NCBI GenBank assembly: GCA_025345505.1
Contig: JANVCC010000010.1
Coordinates: 40,524,660-40,588,659, forward strand
DNA length: 64,000 bases
Source: Todiramphus chloris collaris
Lineage: Eukaryota > Chordata > Aves > Coraciiformes > Alcedinidae
Direction: 5' to 3'
Below the pieces are notes generated by a model. That model worked only from the letters and a program-made list of their open reading frames with translations. It was not told the DNA's origin and ran no database searches. This document shows, one piece after another, positions 24,701 to 35,656 of this stretch (position 1 is its first letter; each line of letters begins with the position of its first letter). The position numbers and the translations under genes are program-made.

Positions 24701-27700
24701 GCCCCCCCTTTTGTGTGAGGTAGCCCCACTTTTACATGAAGTCCATACAGTTCACTTGCTAGGGAGGAAGAACTGACAGGGAAGGACTCTGCCTACGCTG
24801 AGTCACATCAGAGTCAAAGAAACAGAAGAATTCCATAGTCTTTGGAGTGACTATAATTGCTAAGGTACACTGGTAAAAGAACCTCGGATAAACCAATATG
24901 GCTTTCAGTTACCAATCTTAAAGCTATCATCAAGATACATTTTTTTCCATTGAGTTTGGAATCAGAGCTGAATAATGTCTGTCTATGGTTTTGCAAATAG
25001 ATGTGCTTCTATTTATGTTGACTCCTAAAACTATCTGTACATTCAATTTTAAATCAGTGAGAAAATCTTGCTATTTTCTTTTAAAGTTGAAACAAAGTAC
25101 TGGGTCTTGAGCCAGTTATTCCAGCAAGTGACACCTCAGCCTGTCACTGTTAGCCCAGCAACTTTTATTGACTTGTTGGTGTTTATGTATTTATTGCTGG
25201 TTTTCCCCTTCCACTTACCCCTAAACTGCTGGGTGGGGTAAGGTTTTTCGTTCTGTTCTCTTCTGGAGAACTCCTCAGGTTTTGTGATGAGAGGAGATGG
25301 GTCCCTTGGCTGTTTTCCATACCACAAAGCTTTCTTCAGGAGCTGTTCTTGAGAGGAGATCATAAGATCCTTCTTGGTAGATGTGTGTGTGAAGGGATCC
25401 CTGTGCCTTTCTCTTACTTCACAGGCCACCTTCCTCACTAGCAGCCTTTTCTCCTGCCAGGGAACCATAGCACCAGAAAAGATTATGAAGGATTTTCCTA
25501 ACTGTACACTGGTGTCATTTTGCTGCCCAGCTCTCTTATTACTGCGAGTTTCTCACTGTCCACATCTGATGTCAGTACTGACATGTAGGAGGCTATCCAA
25601 AATACTTTGATTAGTCAGCAGCACCGTACCCATATGCCAGCATTTTTCACTTCCCTCAGCGTTCTTCCTGCTGAGGAAAAAGCTAATGGTTTCTGTATAG
25701 CTTCTAATGCAGGGCAAAGGCTGCATCCTACTGTCAGTTCATTTCAATTCACAACGTATCTTGTGATTGCATGTGCAGTGCGAAAAATAATTTAGTTTTT
25801 ATTATCTGCAGCATGATAAACAATGTTTTAGTACTATTGCTGATCTGTAGTAAGCTCTGCATCAAGCCTAGCGCTGGGTTTTCCCAAGTCTGTGAAGGGT
25901 GGGCTAAGCTGTGGGTAAAGGCTGGGGTCTGCTGAGTTCTGTTTTCCTTCACAGCCTCATTATTTAAATGGCTACTGATAAATGAGGTACACAAAATGAC
26001 ATTAAAATGACTCATGATGTCAGCAAGCATTGCTGCCTGGAAATGTCACATTGCTGTCATTGCACAGAGGGAACAGGACCCAGCATTGGCTGGTGTATAC
26101 AGTCAATAAGAAGAATTGATCCCCGATCCCTTCCTTCCCTTTTCAGAATAAAGATTATTTTGGACAGGAGAAGTAAGGAGAGAAAATGAAACATATAGTT
26201 GCATTTATGTGAATCATTTTCTAGACAACAGAAATAAATATTTTTGTGACGTATAGTGCTTTGAAATATTTCCTGATGAGGGTAATTATAACAGTATGTA
26301 ATGGTGTCTGATGAGCAACATGAATTCATTGACTAGCAACTGTTGAATCTTACATATCTGATCTGTTTCTACTCCGTATGTTTTATCAGTGCCAACCTTC
26401 ATTCTAACAATCCTTGATTCTGTGCTTCTTAGTCAGCTACTGAGAAGTGAATTTTCTGGGGCTCATTCCTAATGAAGAAATGATGTGGGATTGACCTGTC
26501 ATTCCTGCGAAACATTAACCAGGCTTTGGTGTTGAGGGAACTCTTTTAGATCCCTCCATGCAATACACTTTTTATAAAGATAAGAACATAACAGTAAAAA
26601 CATATTCTATGAGCTCTGTAGCTTTTTATTTTGCTACATTGAAATCTGGAGGGAGAAAGTGATTAGATCCACAGGTGAGACTGGGGATTCTGCATGGGTG
26701 TGCAAGGTGTCAGGTTGGGAGGGTACAACAACCCTTTTCTCATTTCATGGCAATTAATGGACAGAAACACAATTAATCAACAGTTAATGATAATGTATTA
26801 TAGCTCTGTAGATGCAATGCCTCTAGGTCTATGCATAAACCATGAGTATCAGATCTCTGCTCTGCATGTGGATTCCACAGGTAAGGAAAAGACCAGGATG
26901 CAGTCTTGTTCACCTCCTGCGCCCCTATTACCACTAGTGGAAAATCCGAGGAGGTGGAGAGGAAGCAGGGAAGCCCCAGGACTAGCTTCAGCAAGCGGCC
27001 TGGCTCTGGTTGATCAGGGGATGGGGTTTGCTGCCCGTAGGCAGAGCACACAGCTCCCACAGGCAGCATATGGGATGGTGTACCTACCTCCCCGTCCTCT
27101 CCAAAACCATGCTGCAGCCTGGAGCCACTGCCAGAGACCCTATTCAGTCTGTCCTGTTGTCTACATATAGAGTCACATACTGTTAGGAAAAGTACATATG
27201 GAGGCAGGAACCATGGCCTGACCTGATGAACCTTTCATTTCATTTAGGCTGCTTTAGCTGCAACCAGACCAGGCCTGACAGAGAGGGAAGGCACATATTT
27301 TTTTTCAGAGATTTCATTATATATCAGCGTTGTTCCACTGCGTTTTTGGGTTTTTTTTTTTTTTTTTAATTATTTTCTTTCCATTTATATCTGTTTCAAG
27401 ACATACTTCTGTAAAGCTAAGAGATTTTCCTGGTGGGATGATTTCTGACTAGGTGTCCATGAAGTCTCATCAGCCTGAACAGGCAGCCCAGATTTAATGA
27501 AAATAAATGCTATCTGCTCATGCGTAACCATCTCTTATAGACAACCCTATGTAAGGGTGTCTTGGTGTTTCTGTGATACAAATCAGCCAAACTCTCCCCT
27601 TTATTTTTCTTACAAGCAAGAGATGACTCTTTTGATAATGTTTTTTTCAATTTGTCTATACAAGTGAACGCTTCAAGAGGGGTCTTCTGCAGTACAAAGA

Positions 27701-27749
27701 TCACAAGATCTGTGCCTCAAGGGTAAGAACAGCAGACTATGAACCGTCC
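21757..27749. other. Presumed intron, no gene recognised
   Basis: Mostly AT-rich. A GC-richer patch at 26880-27170 begins with CAG|GTAAGG-type donor sequence at 26880 and lies in a 158-codon open frame (26694-27170), but there is no acceptor or recognisable protein to pair with it. Poly-A at 23904-23920 and poly-T at 27352-27367 are simple runs. Confidence 0.5.
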
Positions 27750-28900
27750 GCTGTTTTGTGACATCGTATCTTACAATGTCAGCAGAGAATACATTCAGTT
27801 AATCAGTTGAGTGTTGAGTCCTTTTGCATGAACCAGCCATCTGTAAGGTATGAATCTCCCTCTGCATTTTAAAAGCAATGTTAGCCTGATGTTTTAATCC
27901 ACAGGCGTATTATAGAATTGTCATACAGCACACATTCCTTTGTATTTACAATGTTACACCACAGAATTAGTTTGGTTTGACATTGCAATGTACATTTGTG
28001 AGAAGCTTTTCTGAAGTTAAAGTACATAACCAATGCTTTAAAAAAATATCGCTTGAGGAAATCATTTTATTAATCCTACACACAATATCCTTCCTGTCAA
28101 ACAGTGGAATTTAGATGGCAGAATCAATAATGTAGTATCCACATGGGAATTGCTAATACACAAATTAGTGCATGGTGCTTCTGCAGTTGGTAAGAAAGAT
28201 AGCCTGTGTTCCTTCAGTCTTTTATTGCTGTGCAATCAAAAAGAATTATGGACACAAACAATCCAGTAAAATATAATGGAATATTTCAAGAATTGCGATG
28301 TTTACTAACAAGAGTGGAAGTTGCTCTTTTCAAGACATGGCTATGCAAGCAATATTTAGGGTAGTAATAAAAGGAAAATTATCAATGTTTTCCTTTAAAG
28401 TCTATCATGGAGGTAAACTAAAATCTAATGCAATCTGGTAACATTAATGCGCTCTCTTTATGGCATAGCACGTGAATATTGGAATACTAATGGTTCATCA
28501 TATTTATTCCACGTAGCAATATTCTTTGGTGTTACTGAAAATATAAAGGGATGTAAATTAGATAGAATGAAATAATTTAATTTCTAATGGTTACAGAATA
28601 ATCTAAATATACTGAACAAGACCCCGTGACTGCCTGCTCTAGTAATTGCTCAGCTGTATGCTTATTTTCATAATCAATGCATTACTCAGACTATCTTTAG
28701 TGGAATTTATTACCTCATTTTCAGTTCCGTGCTACTTAATCATGCAGTAGCTAGTCCCACAGAAAACTGTGATCTGTACAGCAAAGATTCATGGTGTCAG
28801 AGGTCAGAGTTCTTTGTTTTCATTCCTTTGAAATCACTCTTTAATATTCTAAAAAGGGCAAGAAGCATGTAATTTGCATTTAAAGGACCGCTTTCCTGCA
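27750..28900. promoter_or_regulatory. AT-rich, TAAT-rich block, candidate conserved non-coding element
   Basis: This kilobase has no recognisable repeat and few long open frames. It is dense in homeodomain-type TAAT/ATTA cores and POU/HOX-like strings (for example CATAATCAATGCATTA near 28670 and ACTTAATCATGCAG near 28740). Such composition is typical of developmental enhancers in long introns of regulatory genes. This is inference from texture only. I have no alignment to show conservation. Confidence 0.25.
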
Positions 28901-29039
28901 TTACATCCCCTTGAATACATCTTTTGGATGGTGGACATTCATCATAGCATTCCTCTTGACTCTGGAAATAGTGCAGAAGGTAGCTGAAGAACCTTTATAA
29001 CTGTGCAGTACAAGGCAATAAATCCAAAACTGCCACAGG

Positions 29040-29053
29040 ATTACTATGGTAAC
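29040..29053 (+). promoter_or_regulatory. RFX X-box match near hairpin locus
   Basis: ATTACTATGGTAAC fits RYYNYYATRRNRAC fully, and extends into the perfect palindrome ATGGTAACCAT (29045-29055). It is 80 bp upstream of the double hairpin at 29135, which raises the chance that the two belong to one regulatory element. Confidence 0.35.
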
Positions 29054-29134
29054 CATCAAGCCTGTTAGGCTTCCAGCTGTACTGAAAGGTAGGTTCAATT
29101 TTCAGCTCATCAACTCTTCCCGATGATTTACTTG

Positions 29135-29206
29135 TTGACACCGCACATTTGATATAGCGGTGTTAATGTCCTCTTGCATCGCAAGGGACTAATACCGACA
29201 CCCTGT
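29135..29206. other. Two adjacent hairpins with a competing third arm
   Basis: Hairpin 1 pairs TTGACACCGC (29135-29144) with GCGGTGTTAA (29157-29166) around a 12-base loop: ten pairs including one G-T wobble. Hairpin 2 pairs GTCC-T-CTTGC (29168-29177) with GCAAG-GGAC (29181-29189) around ATC: nine pairs and one bulge. A further ACACC at 29198-29202 could compete for the GGTGT of hairpin 1, with hairpin 2 left intact inside. The block holds five CpGs in about 100 bp of otherwise CpG-poor intron (to the CCATAGCGACCCC at 29222-29234). Possible identities are a structured RNA, an ancient palindromic Eulor/UCON-like repeat turned regulatory element, or an inverted-repeat end of a dead DNA transposon. 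Confidence 0.5.
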
Positions 29207-31036
29207 TTTATAAGGCAATATACCATAGCGACCCCAGGAAATAATTTAAAATTGTAGAATTTTATTCCTGTCAGCAAATGCAAAAAGTGGCATCAAGCAC
29301 CAGATTTCAAATCCTCTTTTAAGCTGCTGCAACTTTCTATGGAAGGAGATACCCTCTTCATGTGGCAGCATGCAGTATGAGTTTGGATTTGAGATAAAAA
29401 TCCTGTATTTACTTAAACATTTATAGGAGGGGCTACATGCGGGTCACCCTGGTGTGCATATCCCTATGCTTGCATACTTCTCTGGTTCTTTACTGCAGAG
29501 AAAGAGAAGGTTTTGGCATGCAGCTAGGTGATTTGTCTTTTTTTGTCCTGTAGTATGCTCTGTGGAAATGATCTGTGGTTTTGAATAAGTATGGCAAATG
29601 CTATTACACCTCAAACAGATTACTCGAAATGTTAATGTTTTGCACTTACACACCCACTTACTTTCTCCCCAGGGCAGATTGAAGCTGCATCAGGTAGGCC
29701 AAATAATCCAGGATTGCTGACTAACATCTTGATATTTTTATTTTTGAAACTGTTTCCCAGCTTTCTGAGGTTAATCCAAATATGAATGCTGTGTAAGTGA
29801 GCTTAAAGTGCTTTTGTTGCTGAAGAAAGGAAAGAAAGCTGTATTATTTTTTAACATTCATGTATGATCAGGAACAGCAAAACTTTTGAAGCCTGGTTAG
29901 TGGAGGATTTGTGGATAGGGATGTGTGTGTGTCACTTGGAGTGTGGTTGGATTCACTAGCATTAGTTATGTGTGAAATCTGATTGTCTGAATGGTAGCTA
30001 AAGGCAATTTAGTCTCTGTTACAACGTCTTTGTTATGAGTGGATTCTTCTTTGCATGTCAAAAGCCAAACTCAGCATTTAGCCTTTCTCTCAGTGGGGGT
30101 ACTGATCAAACTTAACGTCTCTGCTCTGATACCTGTATTTAAAAACACTGTAGGAACTTGGCAGCTTTTAGACTTTCACTTGCTGTCAAATTTGATGGAA
30201 ATTGACTGGTTATTGCTAAAGGTAGCAGATACAGGAGAGAGCATGTCCCTTCTCATGTATGCTACTCTGTAGTCATCTTTCTCTGGAAAAAACAATGGGA
30301 AAAAAGCCCTGTATGCAGCGACCAATATGCTGTTAGTTTTACACCCTTTACAGTGGAGCTTCTTGACCAGGAAAGATGTGACTCAGTTTGAAATAACTTC
30401 CTCAACGCAAGCATTCTGATGTCTGATAGTGTCATTCATCCCATCTTCAATTGGAAGGGGGGATTTAAAGATCTGCAGCTTGAAGGATCTTTAGATGTCC
30501 ATTCCTTCCTTTCCCTAAAATAGTCCTCAGATTCCCCTCAAAACACTATATTCATATTTAAAAAAAAACCAAACCAAACCAAAATAGCCAAAGAATTGCT
30601 AATAGTACTGGGCATTTGCAGCAACACATCTACCCCAGAAAGTTACCCTTCTGCAGTTGTGAAGTACTTGACCTGCTGAAATACATTTGTATTTGTTTGC
30701 CTGGAAAATTCTTTATTTGCTGCTCCTTGGGACATAACTGCTACTTATTTGCTGGTAATAATCAGTTTTGTTAGTGTGAGCACAACAGGAAGATAACATG
30801 GAAAACTCCAAAGCTGGAAATGTGCTGTCTGTTGCTCCTTCTCACACTTGGAGTTTGGATTGCCTTCCACATGGTAACGGCAGAGGCAGGAGTGGAGACC
30901 CCCTCAGACAGGCAGTGTTTTGGCACACGTGCTTGTCTTGTCTGCTCGCTGAGAGTGGAGGAAGGGGCACTGTGCTATAGGAGTGCTTCTTTGGGTCCTT
31001 TCCCATTGGTGGGGTTTAGTTGCTAGTACTATGTGT
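29207..31036. other. Presumed intron, no gene recognised
   Basis: No repeat family or exon identified. A 68-codon frame at 30820-31026 starts with a signal-peptide-like hydrophobic run (MCCLLLLLTLGVWIAFHMVTA) and has several cysteines, but it lacks any promoter, splice or homology support. Confidence 0.5.
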
Positions 31037-31051
31037 GGGTGGGTGGGTGGG
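31037..31051 (+). other. Perfect G-quadruplex motif (GGGT)n
   Basis: GGGTGGGTGGGTGGG: four G-triplets with single-T loops, the arrangement that forms the most stable parallel quadruplexes in vitro. It is on the plus strand, so it would also be present in the presumed pre-mRNA. Confidence 0.85.
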
Positions 31052-31145
31052 TGTTTGACCTTGCTTGGCTGTCTGATGCCCACACAGACACTCTCTAGCT
31101 CCCTCTCTTCAATAGGATGGCAAAATAAGATGAAAAGCTTTATTT

Positions 31146-31515
31146 TAAGGACAGGGAGATCACTCACCAGTGAACATCATGGGCAACCCAGACTTGAGGA
31201 AGATTCATTTGATTATTCCCAGTTAAAAACAGAGTAGGTGAGTGAGAAACATAGACAAGACTAAAATCACTTTACACTACCTCCTTCTTCTCAGGCTAAA
31301 ATTCACTCCTAACTGTTCTACCCTCTGGGCAATGCAGGGGGATGGGGAATGAGGTTGCAATCAGTCCATAACGGTTCATCTCTGCCACTCCTTCCTTCTT
31401 ACTCTCTTCCCTTGCTCCACCATGGAATCTCTTCCATGGAATGCAGTCCTTCATGAACTGCTCCAGCATGGGTCCTTCCCATCATCTGCAGTTCTTCAAG
31501 AACTTCTCCAGAAAA
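31146..31515. mobile_element. ERV-derived fragment (avian ERVL-like)
   Basis: A chain of phrases matches a repeat common in bird genomes that I associate with ERVL-class elements: GATCACTCACCAGTGAACATCATGGGCAA-like opening, CAGACTTGAGGAA, GGCAATGCAGGGGGATGGGG, GGTTGCAATCAGTCCATAA, CATCTCTGCCACTCCTTCC, and the GAACTGCTCCAGCATGGG-type repeats at its right end. It is a broken, strongly diverged fossil with no flanking LTR pair that I can see. Orientation is uncertain. Age: older than the solo LTR at 34944 by appearance. Confidence 0.55.
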
Positions 31516-31768
31516 GGTATTACCACTCAAAGCTTATAGTGACCAGCAAAGAAATGAAGACACCCAACATGCATTTCTTACAGGGTATTGACTAAGATAT
31601 GAGTGAAGTGGTGGGCAAAAGAAGGTGTTAACTTCTGACATTATGCACCAGAGTAGTATTATGTCTGGTGAAATTATGAAGAAATGTATTTCTTCAAGAA
31701 GGCTGGACTTCCAAAATATGATGTCTTCTTTACCTTAATTAGAGGGATCACTCCATCATGTGTGATGA

Positions 31769-31796
31769 CTTAGCTTCATGTTCTTAGCTTCATGTT
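31769..31796 (+). repeat. 14-bp perfect tandem duplication
   Basis: CTTAGCTTCATGTT is present twice in a row (31769-31782 and 31783-31796). Confidence 0.93.
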
Positions 31797-34700
31797 CCAT
31801 TGTCATGCAGGACAATAGGCTTTATGGGTAAAGGCCAGAAAAAAAAGGGACATTGCATTTTTTAAGGGATAGCAAGAAGGAAAATCTGAGAAAGGAAGAA
31901 TGTGTTTTTGTTTAAATGTTTGACGGTGACAGATGTTGGTTAGTGTTGCTTTCCAGGCCACAGTTGCTTGAAGGCAGTAAAGTTCACTGTTTCTGGCAGG
32001 TCATAGCTCAAGCTTTGTTTGAAACATTTGTTCTTGGCTATGCTGTTAAGTAGAAACTTAATAAGCATCCATATTTTCACAGTCCTAAAGCTCTATCTGG
32101 ACAGAGATTTAAGTAGATGTATGTATTTTTCTGGACAAACACAGATGGATTCAGTTCTTGTTGGAAAGCTGCTTAGAATTTTCTTTGGGCAGTTTATGCA
32201 TATCTCAAATTAGAAATGTGCCTGATAAATCTGGTATCGTTTTATAATTAGAGCTATATTGAAATATTCTTTTCTAGAAGGGTGTTAAGACAAAGAAAAG
32301 AAATGCTTACTTCCTAGCACAAATGTGGTAGGTAATTTAGCGCAATGTTTCTGTTTTCTGGAACTGCACATAATCCAAATTCATACTTTGCCACAAAATT
32401 CAATTCTGGAACATGAGCTTTCATTTAAAGAGAAAATCATCTATTGACTCTCATTGCTGCAAATACAGTCTTAAAAACTGTGAAGGGAAGTGTGTCTTCC
32501 TTCATGATCTTGACAATGTGAAATATGAAAACCTCATTTGAGAGGTTATTAACTCTGAAACTTAGTGCTTTGATAATTTTAAGACATTCTCAACTACTTC
32601 AGAGCTGTTCTTTTAAGAGGATGTAGCATCTTTGCTAGCCTGTATGGTCATAATTAATAGCTGTATTGATTCCGTAATTCATTTTTATATTTAATGCATT
32701 ACAAAAATGCAGCCCCTGAAGAGGTTACATAATCCAGAAATCTCACTGCACTAAATTGGGAGTTCAAAGAAGGAAGCTATAAAAGGGAGAAGGGACCTTT
32801 CCTTCCTTTTTACTGAAGGAGTTGTCCCTGTCTTCTTGAGATTTCTGATGTATTTTACACACTGCTATTTGGATAGCTTTTGAATTCTGATCTTTCCCTC
32901 CATCTCTACATGTTGCTGCCAGGAAGATTTTGGTTTTTGTTTTTTTGTTTTGACAGTATGATTGGCTCTAATCCATGAGATTCCAGTAATATTGCAGTAA
33001 TGGGAAGCCAGTGACTCTGTAGGAGGTTTCACTATCCTGGTGCTCTGTGAAGAGTATTCATCAGTGTATATGCTAAAATGGGTAAACACTGATAAAGGGC
33101 AGAGAACATAATTATTATCCATGTTTTTGCAGTTACAGAGCTCTATCGTGCATTGACTAGTGCTATTTATACATGTGCCACTGAGCAGTCAATAATAATA
33201 TCTCAGTGCTTCACTTTTAAAATAAAATATAGCTTAAAAATGCCCTAATAAAATCCAAATGCATTGAACTGCTGAAAGAAATTTACTTTTGTTTAAACAT
33301 ACTTATTTCTGGTTTAAAAGAAATCTCCTACCTCGTGATGATGGAGCTGAGGGAAGTAATTGTTTGCAAAACACATCTATGATAGCTTTGCTTCCAAAGT
33401 GTAGAGCCTAGGAAGGCTTGGAAAATGGAGGTAGGTAGACATTTGAGTCTTAAGTCTTGCTTTGGACAACATGAAAACAGGAGCTGGTTCTGTTCTGATG
33501 GTGGATGAGGCTCAGTGCTGTGTGGTAAAGGATGCTTCCAGCAGGAAATATCTGTGATGCTCAGACATTTCACAGAGTGGGCAGGTGGCATGTGAGCATG
33601 CATGCTGGCATTGGTTCCCTGGGAAGGATTGGCAAGGCTGAAGGAGTTGTGCTTTGGGGACATGCTTAAAAGGACTCCATGGTGGATAACCCACAGCTGA
33701 AGCACAGAGGTTGTCTGCATAATGGAGAAGTGGGGAGAAATGTGAAGGGTATTTGGGAAGGGATAAGCTCCACCATGATTCTGCTGTCACCTGTAGAGAT
33801 TTCAGAAAAACCCCACTAGCTACTTCTTCCAAGAGTACAAAATTAATCCCTCTCTACTACAGAAGGGAGAATGCCATGTGCATGCTAATTTGAAGTTCTC
33901 TTTATAATTTGCTTCATTTGCAAACCATGACACTGACTTTCCATGTCATGAAAACCTAAGCTCCCAAGTGAAATATATTAAGAAAAGGTGGACAGCAGCA
34001 TAAGTCAAGTATGAGCAGGTTGTTGTTCCATGGTTCTTTCCTTTTGGACAACATATGGTAATGAGATTTAGAGAAGGACGAGGCTTGTGGTAAAGAAATG
34101 TATGATGGTGACTGACAACCAAAGCAAGAGGAATAAAGGGACCCATATTTTCAATTTATGACATCCAAGATCAGACCTTGAAAAACATGAGATAGTGCCT
34201 ATGTCAACTACGCATAACTTTTGCCAGCCCGTATCAAAATGAGACATTATCACAATGTGCACTGGAATGGCTTGCCAGAGGCAAATGCTTATGTGATAAC
34301 TCCCCCAAGTGAATAAATTGAAAAAAAAAAACCCAACAACCTTCCATGCTGTCAGTTGCAATGTTTCATCTGTTGGCAGCCATGTTCCATTGGGGAAGCA
34401 TGTTTGGCAAGTGTCAGAAAGAGACCCTTTACACCCAAGAAGGAATAGAGAAATGGAATACGTAATACTATATATTTTTGTTTCTAATATTTTTCCAAGC
34501 CTTTTTCTTTCGGGGATCTTTATCACTCATTTACATAAATTTTTACTAAGTCTTAAATTTTTTTCTGAGTTGATTTTTCTGTGTAATCTAGATATTTTTC
34601 CATATTGGTGTATTTTAGTATTATGAAAAACAAAGTGCTTGATTTGTACCTGAATCAAAGGTGGATTCTACTAATAAGGAAAATCCAAACTAGCTTGCTG

Positions 34701-34938
34701 GCTTATTGGCTGGCCAGTGTACCTGACACTAGACATAATACAAGGAAAAAATCTTGAACAATGATTTGTCTGCTTTTATACTTAACTACATTCATCCAGG
34801 CTGAACTCTGCTCACTCATAAAAATATCTCTGCTGCTTAATAGCCTGAATTTATCTTCTCTCATAAACCTCATTCCTTTTAGCAGAGGTAATTAACCTTG
34901 CAACTGATTCAAACCACCTTTGGTGTCTGTTAATAGAA
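31797..34938. other. Presumed intron, no gene recognised
   Basis: AT-rich sequence with open frames up to 152 codons (34068-34526, minus). Their residue composition and lack of motifs do not support genes. No mobile element is recognised here. Confidence 0.55.
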
Positions 34939-34943
34939 GTCCC
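34939..34943 (+). repeat. 5-bp target-site duplication, left
   Basis: GTCCC immediately before the LTR, repeated immediately after it at 35652-35656. A 5-bp duplication fits ERVL-like (class III) integration. Confidence 0.85.
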
Positions 34944-35651
34944 TGTCTTGGTTTGAGTGAGAACAAAACTAATTCTGTTCAGTGATTTTACTTTTCAGCT
35001 CAGTTCTTCTAACTAACTGCACTGTCTGAAGTTAACAGCCTGTCTTCACAGACAGTGTCTGCTTCTAGCAGTGATAACATCCCATGTTTAGAGTTACTAC
35101 CAAGGATTGGTGTGCAGACCAAGGCCTCTGGTGGATCTTGTGTGCCACACTGGGGGGTGCAGAAAGTGAAAGGCTGCACCTGCAGGGAGGAGTGGACAGG
35201 ACAGGTGACCCCAAACTGACCAACAAGGGACTTCATCCCATATACATCATATTTGGTATAAAGCAGAGGGATCAAAAGGGTCTTGCCCCTCTCTTTGTCC
35301 TCTTGGCCCGCTTTGCTGGCTTTGCTCAGCTTGGCTCAGGTCCTCTTCTGGTTCCTTTCTCGGAGCATCTGAAGACTCTGTCCATTCTTCCCTCCATCCC
35401 GATCTGTGTGTTCCTGAATCTGGTACCAGAATCCAGCTCCTGAACACAGCTCCCGTCTGCTGCGGGGCCCAGTCTGGGACCTCCCAGTGCCTGCACAGCA
35501 TCAGTGGTGATGATGATGGAATTACCATCAGGGGGGTTGGGTTCCATACTGGTTTTGTATATATTTGTATATATTCCTTTTTTGTTATTATTATTTTCAT
35601 TTTCATTGAAGCTATTCTATTAGGAGGCTGTCCTGACCCTAAACCATGACA
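34944..35651 (+). mobile_element. Solo LTR, ERVL-like endogenous retrovirus
   Basis: A 708-bp element begins TGTCTTGGTTTGAG and ends AAACCATGACA, with the TGTC..GACA inverted termini of avian ERVL-type LTRs, and is flanked by perfect GTCCC target duplications. It has a TATAAA at 35257-35262, giving a U3/R layout on the plus strand. No internal retroviral region or second LTR adjoins it, so it is a solo LTR left by recombination between two LTRs. Perfect target duplications and clear termini suggest a moderately young insertion. A truncated antisense relative lies at 62770-63122. Open frames inside it are not host genes. Confidence 0.88.
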
Positions 35652-35656
35652 GTCCC
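35652..35656 (+). repeat. 5-bp target-site duplication, right
   Basis: GTCCC directly after the LTR end, identical to 34939-34943. Confidence 0.85.

Noticed and set aside
26694-27170. 158-codon frame with an internal CAG|GTAAGG donor
   Set aside because: No matching acceptor upstream and no protein motif. A single good donor is common in introns.
30820-31026. Secreted cysteine-rich peptide-like frame (MCCLLLLLTLGVW start)
   Set aside because: Attractive composition, but a second overlapping frame is open too, and there is no homology, promoter or conservation evidence.
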